Position numbers and translations under genes: made by a program
The notes under the pieces: generated by a model
Told to the model about the DNA's origin: nothing
Database searches by the model: none
Seen by the model: the letters and a program-made list of their open reading frames with translations, nothing else
Assembly: GCA_965229355.1 (NCBI GenBank)
Contig: OZ245869.1
Span: 3,100,001 to 3,164,000, forward strand
Origin: GCA-2737725 sp965229355
Lineage (GTDB): Bacteria > Pseudomonadota > Alphaproteobacteria > Rhodospirillales > Rhodospirillaceae
Reading direction: 5' to 3'
DNA length: 64,000 bases
Shown: positions 7,383 to 15,702 of the stretch, one piece after another
How positions within the stretch are numbered: the first letter of the stretch is position 1
Layout of the letters: the number at the start of each line of letters is the position of its first letter

Positions 7383-8711
7383 GTGGCTGATTTGTTCGGC
7401 GACGATCAACCTGTGCAAAGCGTGCCGGATGCGAACCGGCCGCTGCCAGATCGTCTGCGCCCAAAAACATTATCGGAAGTCGTCGGCCAAGATCACCTGT
7501 TAGGCGCTGAGGCGCCGTTGGGGCGCATGCTGGCCGTGGGCCGTGTTCCGTCGATGATTTTGTGGGGGCCGCCGGGCTGCGGCAAAACCACGATTGCGCG
7601 TCTTCTCGCGCAAGATACAAACTTGTTTTTCCAGCCGTTGTCTGCGGTGTTTTCAGGTGTCGCGGATTTGCGCAAAGCGTTTGATGCCGCCGCGCAAAGA
7701 AGGCGCAAAGGCCAAGCCACACTTTTATTCGTCGATGAAATTCATCGGTTCAACCGCGCGCAACAGGACGGTTTTTTGCCGTTCGTCGAAGACGGCACGA
7801 TTACGCTTGTTGGTGCCACCACTGAAAATCCATCGTTTGAACTGAACGCAGCGTTGCTGTCGCGCTGTCAGGTGTTTGTTTTGCGTCGGTTGGATGACGC
7901 TGCACTCGAAAAGCTCCTGGCACGCGCGGAAGAAACGATGGGCCGTGCGCTGCCACTCACCGAAGGCGCGCGGGCTGCGTTACGCGCCATGGCTGATGGT
8001 GATGGCCGCCACATGCTGACGCTGGCGGAAGATTTGTTCCTTCTGCCCGATCCCAAAAAGCTGCTCGATATCTCGGACCTGCCGAGCATCGTCCAACGCC
8101 GTGCGCCGGTGTACGACAAGGACCGCGAGGAGCACTACAACCTCATCAGCGCGGTGCATAAATCGCTGCGGGGTTCAGACCCCGATGCGGCGCTGTACTG
8201 GGTCAGCCGGATGCTCGATGCGGGCGAGGATGCGTCGTACCTCTTGCGCCGTCTCACACGCTTCGCAGTTGAGGATATTGGCATGGCCGATCCCCAAGCC
8301 CTGCAAACGGCCATCGCCACCTGGGAAACCTATGACCGCCTAGGTTCGCCAGAAGGCGACCTGGCCATCGCCATGCTGGTGATCTATTTGGGCACAGCCC
8401 CCAAATCCAATGCCGCCTACGAGGCCCATAAGGGAGCTATGGCGGCGGCCCGCGCCACCGGATCGTTAATGCCGCCCAAACATATCCTGAATGCCCCCAC
8501 CAAGCTGATGAAAGGGCTTGGCTACGGCAAGGGTTACGAGTACGACCACAGCACAGAAGATGGCTTCTCGGGCCAGAACTACTTCCCCGAGGGCATGGAT
8601 CGCGAAAACTTCTATCAGCCGCGGGAACGTGGCTTTGAACGCGAAATCAATAAACGCTTAGAATACTGGGCGAAACTGCGCGCCCAGAAGCAAAGCAACA
8701 CGAAAGAATAA
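7383..8711 (+). CDS. rarA: Replication-associated recombination protein A (MgsA/RarA ATPase)
   Basis: A 442-residue clamp-loader-like AAA+ ATPase that acts at stalled replication forks. Walker A is GPPGCGKTT near residue 61, Walker B LLFVDEIHRFN, sensor 1 GATTENPSFELN, and the arginine-finger region LLSRCQVF. The C-terminal tetramerisation domain includes VSRMLDAGED and the PPKHILNAPTKLMK stretch. Start is GTG at 7383, just behind the protease stop. An rluC-type gene and a HAD phosphatase follow, a common alphaproteobacterial order. Confidence 0.95.
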   Translation: MADLFGDDQPVQSVPDANRPLPDRLRPKTLSEVVGQDHLLGAEAPLGRMLAVGRVPSMILWGPPGCGKTTIARLLAQDTNLFFQPLSAVFSGVADLRKAFDAAAQRRRKGQATLLFVDEIHRFNRAQQDGFLPFVEDGTITLVGATTENPSFELNAALLSRCQVFVLRRLDDAALEKLLARAEETMGRALPLTEGARAALRAMADGDGRHMLTLAEDLFLLPDPKKLLDISDLPSIVQRRAPVYDKDREEHYNLISAVHKSLRGSDPDAALYWVSRMLDAGEDASYLLRRLTRFAVEDIGMADPQALQTAIATWETYDRLGSPEGDLAIAMLVIYLGTAPKSNAAYEAHKGAMAAARATGSLMPPKHILNAPTKLMKGLGYGKGYEYDHSTEDGFSGQNYFPEGMDRENFYQPRERGFEREINKRLEYWAKLRAQKQSNTKE

Positions 8712-8715
8712 AAAC

Positions 8716-9696
8716 GTGGCTGGGGTTCATCAAACGATTGTCGGCAAAGATGAAGCCGACATGCGGCTCGACCGCTGGTTCAAGCGCCGGTATCCGGCGC
8801 TGACACACGGCCGTTTGGAAAAGCTTTTGCGCACGGGTCAAATCCGTGTCGATGGCGCACGCGCCAAAGCCAACACGCGATTGGAAGTGGGCCAGACCGT
8901 TCGCATCCCGCCGCTTGAAACTCCTGCCACCGAAGCCGCGAAGAAAAAGCCGCGCTCGGCCGTGTCGCCGAAAGATACCGCCTTCATGCAATCACTCGTC
9001 ATCTACAAAGATGAAGAGATGATCGCGATCAACAAGCCTGCAGGTTTGGCGGTGCAAGGCGGTAGCAAAACTACGCGTCATATCGACGGCATGTTGGATG
9101 CGTTGCAGTTCGACGCCAAAGAGCGCCCGCGTTTGGTGCATCGCTTGGACCGCGATACCTCTGGCGTGCTGATCCTTGCGCGCACTGTCATGTCCGCCTC
9201 GCGCTTGGGTGAAATTTTCCAAGAGCGTGAAATGGATAAAGTGTACTGGGCGTTGGTGCATGGCCGCCCGCAATATCCGGCAGGCACGATCGATGCCTCG
9301 CTCGCCAAAAAAGGCGGGCCCGGTTTTGAGAAAATGAAGTGGGACGATGAAGAAGGCCGCAAGGCCGTCACCGATTATGTCACCGTCTCACAAGCCGGTG
9401 CGAAGTTCACATGGTTGGCCTTGATGCCGCGCACGGGTCGTACTCACCAACTGCGCGCACACTGCGCGATCATCAATGCGCCGATTGTCGGTGATGGCAA
9501 ATACGGCGCGCCCAAGATGCAAGAAGAAGGCATGCTGGAAGGCATGGGCCAACAGCTCTGCCTGCATTCGCGCTCGCTGACCGTACCGCTTTCTGGCCGC
9601 AAGTCCGTCACCATCAAAGCGCCGCTACCGGACCATATGAAGAAAATATTCAAAGTGCTCGCGTTTGTTGAACGCGAAGGCGACGACATTAATTAA
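8716..9696 (+). CDS. rluC: RluA-family 23S rRNA pseudouridine synthase (RluC-type)
   Basis: A 326-residue pseudouridine synthase. An S4 RNA-binding domain covers about residues 15-75 (RLDRWFKRRYPALTHGRLEK). The catalytic domain carries HRLDRDTSG at 142-150 with the catalytic Asp145, and MPRTGRTHQLRAH. RluC targets U955, U2504 and U2580 in E. coli; the exact sites here are inferred. GTG start, 4 nt after the rarA stop, so probably translationally coupled. Genes with RluC and RluD function are hard to separate; the S4 domain and context favour RluC. Confidence 0.88.
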   Translation: MAGVHQTIVGKDEADMRLDRWFKRRYPALTHGRLEKLLRTGQIRVDGARAKANTRLEVGQTVRIPPLETPATEAAKKKPRSAVSPKDTAFMQSLVIYKDEEMIAINKPAGLAVQGGSKTTRHIDGMLDALQFDAKERPRLVHRLDRDTSGVLILARTVMSASRLGEIFQEREMDKVYWALVHGRPQYPAGTIDASLAKKGGPGFEKMKWDDEEGRKAVTDYVTVSQAGAKFTWLALMPRTGRTHQLRAHCAIINAPIVGDGKYGAPKMQEEGMLEGMGQQLCLHSRSLTVPLSGRKSVTIKAPLPDHMKKIFKVLAFVEREGDDIN

Positions 9697-9723
9697 CGCC
9701 CCACAGAATTAGCGCTTCATAAA

Positions 9724-10404
9724 ATGCCCGGACAAATCAAACTTGCGGTGTTCGATCTGGATGGCACGCTGGTCGACAGCGTCGGCCACATCGCGCGCGC
9801 GGTGAACGAAACCGCAACGATTTTACAAATTCCCGCACCCGCAGCCGACGCAATCCCCAGAGTCATCGGATTGTCTTTGGACTTGGCCTTAGAGAAGTTG
9901 TTTCCTGGCCACGACACCAAAACTTATGCGGAAGCCGACCGTGTTTATCGAAAACTCTTCGCCGAATGGCGCGAGCAATCAGGACATGTCGAAACCCTCT
10001 TTCCGGGTTCGCACGCGACTCTCGATGCCTTGGAGAACGCCGGGTACATTCTCGGCATCGCCACTGGCAAAGGCCGCCGGGGTGTCGATTTCCTTCTCAA
10101 CCATCACGGCCTTGTCGGTCGTTTTGTCACGATCCAAACGCCCGATGTGGCCCCCGGTAAACCCGACCCGGGAATGCTGCTGCAAGCCATGAGCGAAACG
10201 GGTGCCACGCCCGATCAAACGGTGATGATCGGCGACACCACCTACGACATCGGTATGGCACTCGCGGCCAAAACACATGCCCTGGGAGTCAAGTGGGGCA
10301 ATCACCCTGCGCAGGAATTAACTGACTTCGGTGCGCATAAGATTGTTGATCGCATGGAAGATGTTTTGCAAGCTATGGATCAGCTGATCGGTCGCAAAAC
10401 ATAA
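9724..10404 (+). CDS. HAD-IA phosphatase, phosphoglycolate phosphatase-like
   Basis: A 226-residue HAD hydrolase. Motif I is FDLDGTLVDS (nucleophile Asp at about residue 10), motif II the Thr of ATGKGRRG, motif III the Lys of GKPDPGML and motif IV GDTTYDIGMA. The cap between motifs I and II is helical, as in phosphoglycolate phosphatase and beta-phosphoglucomutase. It follows the RluC-type gene by 27 nt, its usual position in alphaproteobacteria. The true substrate cannot be read from sequence; clearance of 2-phosphoglycolate or related damaged metabolites is the best guess. Confidence 0.88.
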   Translation: MPGQIKLAVFDLDGTLVDSVGHIARAVNETATILQIPAPAADAIPRVIGLSLDLALEKLFPGHDTKTYAEADRVYRKLFAEWREQSGHVETLFPGSHATLDALENAGYILGIATGKGRRGVDFLLNHHGLVGRFVTIQTPDVAPGKPDPGMLLQAMSETGATPDQTVMIGDTTYDIGMALAAKTHALGVKWGNHPAQELTDFGAHKIVDRMEDVLQAMDQLIGRKT

Positions 10405-10429
10405 CCGCTGCCAACATAGAGGTTGCCCC

Positions 10430-12361
10430 ATGAAAGCCCTCAAGATCGTCGCCGGCATTGTCGTCGTTGTTGTTCTCGGTCTTGTTGCCTTTCTCGCCAC
10501 CTTCGATGTCAGCCAATACAAAGGCCTGATCCAAGATCAAGCCAAGGCCGCCACCGGCCGCGATGTTAAAATCGGTGACATCAAACTTTCCATCTCACTC
10601 ACGCCTGCCATTGTGATCAGCGATGTTGTTGTCAGCAACGCAGCGTGGGGCAGCAAGCCTGAGATGCTGGTGCTCAAAAAAGTCGAAGCCAGCACGCAAC
10701 TCATTCCGCTGCTGCAAGGTGATGTGCGGATCTCTGACGTGTCCGTGCAAGGCATGCTGGCGTTGCTGGAAGTAAACAGTGCCGGTAAACAAAACTGGGT
10801 GTTCGATGTGCCGCCATCGTCATCAGCATCAACGCCGCTGACCATCAGCGGCTTAAAGGTCGATGGCGTCACCCTGACCTACAAAGATGCACAAAGCAGC
10901 CAAGATGCGACGGTGTTGCTGGGGCCCACAGTGGTGAAGCTGCGCGGCGATCTGTCCGCGTTGGAACTGACGCACCTGGAATTTGATGGCGTCAAAGTTG
11001 AGTACAAAGACAAAACCCAGTCAGCCGTACTCGCTATGGGCGAAACATCATTGGATGCGAAAGGCCCAATCGCACAGCTTGGCATCACGCAGCTTGCCGT
11101 CGGTGAAACCAAGGTGGCCTACAAAGGCCAAGGCGGCCCGATGGATGTGGATTTGAAAGCGTTCAAGATCGCAGGCGATGGTGCGTTGAATGTTGAGGGC
11201 ACGGTGTCCGGCCAGGCGATTAAAGCCGAAGGCAAAATTGCGCCGATCGCGGAATTGATCGCGATGAACAAACCCATTCCGGCCAAACTGGCGTTGGAAG
11301 CGTTGGGTTTGAAAATTGATGCTGACATTGTGGCCGATGTGTCGAAAAAGAAGCCCGTCATTTCAGGTGTGATGACAATCCCTGAATTGGATTTGGCTAA
11401 GTATCTGCCACCTGACCCCGCTGCAAAAAATGCAAAGCCCGTAAAGCCAGCGCCGGGCACCAAAGTTTTCCCGGCTGATCCGCTGCCGTGGGAATTGCTG
11501 GGGTCGGCCGATACGGATTTGAAACTCAGCTTCGGCAAACTCACGCTGCCCAATGGTCTCACGTTGGATGACGTGGTGATCCCCGTGAAACTGAAAAGCG
11601 GCAAGCTTGATGCCGATGGTGTAGGGGCCAACATTCTGGGTGGGCGTCTGACGGCAGACTTGGGCTTGGTGCAATCTGAAAAGCGCTTGGCGCTGAAACT
11701 GAATGCGCAAGGTTTCACGGCGGAGAAACTGGCGAACGAATTGAAGGTCACAGACCTTGTGACCAAAGGTCCCGTTGATGTTGCTGTCGATGTGCGCGGG
11801 GCTGGTGACAGTGTGCGGGCCATCATGGCGGGCTTGAATGGTTCAGTCATTGGCGGCATGGGCGAAAGCCGCATTCGCAACGATGCGCTGAATATCATTG
11901 GCGCTGACGTGATTATGCAGTTGCTCAGCGCGCTGAATCCGATGGGCAATAAAGACCCCTACACGGTTGCGAAGTGCGCGGTGATTAATTTTCAAATCGC
12001 CAACGGTATCGCCAACACTGACAAGGGTGTGGTGTTGGTGACCGATAAGATGGATGTAGTCTCGACCGGAAAAGTTGACTTGGCACAAGAGCAAGTGGAC
12101 CTCTCCATAAAGCCGCGCGCGACAACCGGCATCAGTGTGGGCTTGGGCGATCTGACGCAATCGTTCCGCATCGGTGGGCCGCTGGCGGACCCAGGCCTGA
12201 AGATCGATTCAAAAGGTGCCGTTAAAGCCTTGGGCACAATTGGGGCGGCGTTTGCCACAGGTGGTGCATCACTGCTGGCCAAAAGCGCGGTTGATAAAGC
12301 TGAGGCTGCTTCAAGCGATCCCTGTGCGGATGCACGCAATTGGCATCAGAAGAAGAATTAG
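10430..12361 (+). CDS. AsmA-family envelope protein, full length
   Basis: A 643-residue AsmA-like protein. The N-terminus has one transmembrane segment (about residues 5-26, rich in Val and Leu) followed by the AsmA domain start DVSQYKGLIQDQ and TGRDVKIGDIKLSIS. The rest is beta-rich, as expected of bridge-like lipid-transfer or outer-membrane assembly proteins. The C-terminal third holds the AsmA_2 region (VDVRGAGDSV, GGMGESRIRNDALN, KMDVVSTGKVDL) and ends with CADARNWHQKKN. AGAGG precedes the ATG. A half-length paralog of residues from about 345 onward lies at 12863. The exact cargo is unknown. Confidence 0.87.
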   Translation: MKALKIVAGIVVVVVLGLVAFLATFDVSQYKGLIQDQAKAATGRDVKIGDIKLSISLTPAIVISDVVVSNAAWGSKPEMLVLKKVEASTQLIPLLQGDVRISDVSVQGMLALLEVNSAGKQNWVFDVPPSSSASTPLTISGLKVDGVTLTYKDAQSSQDATVLLGPTVVKLRGDLSALELTHLEFDGVKVEYKDKTQSAVLAMGETSLDAKGPIAQLGITQLAVGETKVAYKGQGGPMDVDLKAFKIAGDGALNVEGTVSGQAIKAEGKIAPIAELIAMNKPIPAKLALEALGLKIDADIVADVSKKKPVISGVMTIPELDLAKYLPPDPAAKNAKPVKPAPGTKVFPADPLPWELLGSADTDLKLSFGKLTLPNGLTLDDVVIPVKLKSGKLDADGVGANILGGRLTADLGLVQSEKRLALKLNAQGFTAEKLANELKVTDLVTKGPVDVAVDVRGAGDSVRAIMAGLNGSVIGGMGESRIRNDALNIIGADVIMQLLSALNPMGNKDPYTVAKCAVINFQIANGIANTDKGVVLVTDKMDVVSTGKVDLAQEQVDLSIKPRATTGISVGLGDLTQSFRIGGPLADPGLKIDSKGAVKALGTIGAAFATGGASLLAKSAVDKAEAASSDPCADARNWHQKKN

Positions 12362-12711
12362 CTACTGGTTAGTTTTAATGAGGCGATTTCTGCGCCACCA
12401 CCACGCCACCAATTCGTATCAAATGGTTTTTCAGGATTATATTTATCTGCTGGAATGCAGGTGATGCCGCATAATAGCCCGTCGCCTTTTATTAAAAGAT
12501 CAAATGTATCTTTTGCGTGGCGGGCACGAGCAATCGCGAGAGGGTAAACTTGTCCCCCATTGCTTACAGGCGGGATCATCTCAAGTAATAAGGTCATCGC
12601 GTTAAAGTCGATAAGCTTAATGTTTGCTTTCGTGGCAACGTCTCGATCTAGAAAGTGTGGTGAGTCAAACTCAACCTGCACCTGCCTGTTTACGAGATTA
12701 TGTGTAGTCAT
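12358..12711 (-). CDS. Small hypothetical protein between the two AsmA genes
   Basis: A 117-residue ORF opposite in direction to its neighbours, overlapping the AsmA stop by 4 nt. The DNA is visibly richer in A and T than the flanking genes. I do not recognise the protein: it begins MTTHNLVNRQVQVEFDSP, has no signal peptide or membrane segment, and contains a GDGLLCGITCIP patch with two cysteines and a Trp pair (NWWRGGG). No clear ribosome site precedes the ATG. The composition and its place between duplicated genes suggest later insertion. It may be a real orphan gene or a remnant. Confidence 0.5.
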   Translation of the reverse strand: MTTHNLVNRQVQVEFDSPHFLDRDVATKANIKLIDFNAMTLLLEMIPPVSNGGQVYPLAIARARHAKDTFDLLIKGDGLLCGITCIPADKYNPEKPFDTNWWRGGGAEIASLKLTSS

Positions 12712-12862
12712 TTTCGTTCAACGTTTGCGATTCTGAACATTCGACCCTTTCAGTCTATAGTAAGGAATGGTGTTTCTCTAGGTATGGGTTTAGCCGCCAT
12801 GAATTCGCCCCACAGCCGCGCCATAACATGCGGTTGGGGCAACCGTTTCCGTAGGTTTTTGT

Positions 12863-13891
12863 ATGTCGTTTAAATCCATCGTTAGCGTTGTTGTTGTGAT
12901 CACCTCCATGTCTGCTTTATCGGCGACTGCGCAGTTGCCCAAAGTTATGCCGGGCATGACCGGCACGCTGAACATTCCCACACTCAATCTGTCGGAAGAC
13001 ATCGGTCATAATAAAACACCGCGCACCACAGTACGCGATGGCAAACTGTTCTCTGATGATCCGTTGCCGTGGGCGCAACTGAATGGCGCGCCATCGGACG
13101 TGACGTTCAAGATCGGCCAAATGGCATTGGGAAATGGCATTGTGCTCACCGATATTTCGCTGCCCGTGAAAATGGGCGGTGGCAAGCTGGCGGCCAATGG
13201 CATCAACGCCAATTTGCTTGGTGGTAAAGTCACGGCTGATTTCAACATGACGCAGACCAACAAGCGTGCATCTTTGAAACTGAATGCGCGCGGTTTAAGT
13301 GCTGAGCGTTTGGCCAAGCAGTTGGGCTATGCGGACGGCGTCAGCAAAGGCCCGCTTGATCTGAGTATCGATGTGCGCGGCGCAGGGAACACGGTGCGCG
13401 AAGTGCTCGCTTCACTTGATGGATCTGTGGTCGGCCACATGGGCGAGGGGCGCATTCGCAACGATGTGCTGCAAGCCATGGGTGCGGATATCGTCGTGCA
13501 AATTTTGGGCATGATCGGGGATAAATCGCCGGAGACGATTGCGCGTTGTGCCGTGCTGAATGTGCAGATCGAAAACGGCATCGCCCGCACCGAAAAGGGC
13601 ATTGCGTTGTCGACTGACAAAATGGATGCCACGGCCACCGGCCAAATTGATCTGGTGAACGAGCAAGTGAACTTGGCCGTGAACCCACGGGCTAAATCGG
13701 GCTTTGCGGTAGGCTTAGGCGATCTGGGTTCATCTTTAAAAGTGATCGGCCCGCTGGCCCAACCCCAGGCGCAGTTGAACTCGGACGGCGTGGTCAACGC
13801 CTTGCGCAATTTGGCCAATGGCAACCAGGCGCACCCGGTGGATACCGGTGATGTCTGTGCCGCAGCACGCATCTGGAATCAGAAGAAGTAA
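12863..13891 (+). CDS. Half-length secreted AsmA-family paralog
   Basis: A 342-residue protein with a Sec signal peptide (about 1-23, ending SATAQ) in place of the membrane anchor and AsmA N-terminal domain. From residue 60 it matches the C-terminal part of the gene at 10430: DDPLPWAQL against ADPLPWELL, LDLSIDVRGAGNTV, GHMGEGRIRNDVLQ, KMDATATGQIDL and the tail CAAARIWNQKK against CADARNWHQKK. It is therefore an AsmA_2-only protein, probably periplasmic. It might compete with or bridge to the full-length protein. Weak ribosome site. Confidence 0.83.
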   Translation: MSFKSIVSVVVVITSMSALSATAQLPKVMPGMTGTLNIPTLNLSEDIGHNKTPRTTVRDGKLFSDDPLPWAQLNGAPSDVTFKIGQMALGNGIVLTDISLPVKMGGGKLAANGINANLLGGKVTADFNMTQTNKRASLKLNARGLSAERLAKQLGYADGVSKGPLDLSIDVRGAGNTVREVLASLDGSVVGHMGEGRIRNDVLQAMGADIVVQILGMIGDKSPETIARCAVLNVQIENGIARTEKGIALSTDKMDATATGQIDLVNEQVNLAVNPRAKSGFAVGLGDLGSSLKVIGPLAQPQAQLNSDGVVNALRNLANGNQAHPVDTGDVCAAARIWNQKK

Positions 13892-13908
13892 CGCGCTATA
13901 GGGGGCCT

Positions 13909-14697
13909 ATGACCGAAGAGAACCAAGCCCCCACCCCCCAAAATTCGACAGGTAAAGTCGACACCTCCAAGCTTGCTGTGAAGGAGCCGCCGCGCCCCAA
14001 GACCAAGCGCGTCTATAAGGCCGTGGGTGTGCTTCAGGACGCCGAAGGCTGGCACGTCACGCTGGATGGCAAGCAGTTGAAAACACCCATGCGGAAACCG
14101 CTTGCGACGCCAATCAAAGCGCTGGCTGAAGCGATTGCCGCCGAGTGGGATGCGCAAAAGGAATTTGTTGAGCCCGAAAGCATGCCGCTGATGCGGTTGC
14201 TCTCCACCGCCATCGACCGCGTCACCCCTGAACGTGACAGCATGATTGATGAGCTGATGAAATATGCGGATACAGATTTGCTGTGCTACCGCGCCGCGCA
14301 CCCGGCGATTTTAAAAACGCGCCAGGAAACCGTGTGGCAACCGATCTTGGATTGGGTTGCGGCTAAGCACGGTGCAACCTTCACTGTTGTCGATGGGATT
14401 CTGCCTGCCGAGCAGTCTGCTGAAACAGTCGCAAAATTAAAGGCCGCGATTGCGGCCTTGAACGATATTCATTTAACGGCTTTCCAAGCGGCTGCGGCGA
14501 TTACGTCGTCACTCACACTCTCTCTGGCGTTTGTTCAGGGGCGTTTGAATTCCCCTGAACTGTTCGCGGCTTCACAGTTAGACGAAACCTACCAGATCGA
14601 AATGTGGGGCGAGGATGAACTCGCCACCGACCGACGCAACCGCATCGCAGCGGATTTGGATGGTATCGGTGCCTTCTTAAAGCTTACTTCGCAATAA
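13909..14697 (+). CDS. ATP12-family chaperone for F1-ATPase assembly
   Basis: A 262-residue ATP12-domain protein. In mitochondria Atp12 binds the F1 alpha subunit and aids F1 assembly; alphaproteobacteria carry the ancestral form. The family pattern is seen in RVYKAVGVLQDAEGWHV, LDGKQLKTPMRKPL, AIAAEWDAQ, MPLMRLLSTAIDRV, YADTDLLCYRA and the ETYQIEMWGEDE end. The first 40 residues are a Pro/Lys-rich leader. GGGGG precedes the ATG. Its 3' end overlaps the convergent DUF6607 gene by 14 nt. Confidence 0.92.
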   Translation: MTEENQAPTPQNSTGKVDTSKLAVKEPPRPKTKRVYKAVGVLQDAEGWHVTLDGKQLKTPMRKPLATPIKALAEAIAAEWDAQKEFVEPESMPLMRLLSTAIDRVTPERDSMIDELMKYADTDLLCYRAAHPAILKTRQETVWQPILDWVAAKHGATFTVVDGILPAEQSAETVAKLKAAIAALNDIHLTAFQAAAAITSSLTLSLAFVQGRLNSPELFAASQLDETYQIEMWGEDELATDRRNRIAADLDGIGAFLKLTSQ

Positions 14698-15688
14698 CTT
14701 GTGTCTTGCTGACAATCTCAGCAATGGCCTCTTGAATAGCCGCTGCTGTGGTTTGCTTGCCTGATGCAATGTCATCACTGAGTGTCAGCAGCTTGATTGT
14801 TGTGTCACTGCCGGTTTCAGCCACTTCAGGCACACGTAAGCTGCCTGTTTTGGCCAATTGCGCATCCCAGGTTTTGCGCACCGCAGCCCAATATTCAGCC
14901 GTGGCATTCCAGTACTTGTCGCCTAAGTCGACGCGCACATCAGGGGAGCGGGTGTAAGAGTTCACGCCCACTTCATGCACGATGGCTTTCAACGCGCCGT
15001 CACGCAAACTTTGCTTGGCGTTATCTTGCTCATGCAGCCAGCCCTCGGTTGTCAGCGTGTGGCGGTTCATGGACAGATAACGATCAAACGGCGGCTTCTT
15101 CACCGCATCACGGCGTGCGAGCGGACGAACAACATCGTAACCCGTCCAACGCGTTTCACCGTCGTAGCGCCAATGCCCAACGCCGCTGTAACGCGGTGAG
15201 TCGTCTGCTTGCCACACGACTTGCGACCAAGCGCCTGCACGGTCTTCGGTCTTCACAGGTTCTTTGGTCCATGTGCTGTTGCCTTGGTAGACAACAATCT
15301 CGGTGGGTTCATACGTCCAATCTTGACGCCAGTGTTTCAGCACGAACTCTTTGCCATTACGTCCCACGCCCACCAAAATATGTTGTAAGCGAATGGTGTT
15401 GCCGGTGTCTTCGACCACCTTCACATATTCGCTGCCTTGGCTGGGTTTGCTGTCGGCTGGTTTGTAGTCGGGCGCGATATTCACAGTCTCACGCAAATCG
15501 AACTTTACTTTGTGGCCGCCAGCCATGGCGAGGATGGATTGGCGGTCGCGTTCAAAGGCTGCTTTCTTTTCGGCATGAACTTGCGCCGACGTTTCCGTCG
15601 GCGCTGTTTGATAGGCATGTGGTGCTGTGGTGCACCCGCTGACCAGCAGGACGGCGCATAGCATGGTTAAAGTCAGAATGTGTTTCAT
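14684..15688 (-). CDS. DUF6607-family lipoprotein
   Basis: A 334-residue protein. Start is placed at ATG 15688 (MKHILTLTMLCAVLLVSGC), giving a lipoprotein signal with lipobox LVSGC; the frame could extend 39 codons upstream but only into the receptor gene. Tryptophan-rich central part (KHWRQDWTYEP, VGHWRYDGETRW) typical of DUF6607. The family often lies directly downstream of TonB-dependent haem or iron receptors, as here (14-nt gap), so a role in the same uptake process is inferred. No catalytic motif seen. Probably co-transcribed with the receptor and controlled by the Fur-like site at 18097. Confidence 0.78.
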   Translation of the reverse strand: MKHILTLTMLCAVLLVSGCTTAPHAYQTAPTETSAQVHAEKKAAFERDRQSILAMAGGHKVKFDLRETVNIAPDYKPADSKPSQGSEYVKVVEDTGNTIRLQHILVGVGRNGKEFVLKHWRQDWTYEPTEIVVYQGNSTWTKEPVKTEDRAGAWSQVVWQADDSPRYSGVGHWRYDGETRWTGYDVVRPLARRDAVKKPPFDRYLSMNRHTLTTEGWLHEQDNAKQSLRDGALKAIVHEVGVNSYTRSPDVRVDLGDKYWNATAEYWAAVRKTWDAQLAKTGSLRVPEVAETGSDTTIKLLTLSDDIASGKQTTAAAIQEAIAEIVSKTQVIAK

Positions 15689-15702
15689 ATTTCTGACCCC
15701 AA

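Noticed and set aside
11119..11949. 276-codon frame antisense to the AsmA gene
   Set aside because: Ser/Pro/Ala-rich low-complexity translation, typical of a shadow frame; the plus-strand AsmA protein is clear and has a paralog.
14797..15642. 281-codon plus-strand frame opposite the DUF6607 lipoprotein
   Set aside because: Arg/Cys/His-rich translation without domains; the minus strand encodes a lipoprotein with lipobox and fits the receptor operon.
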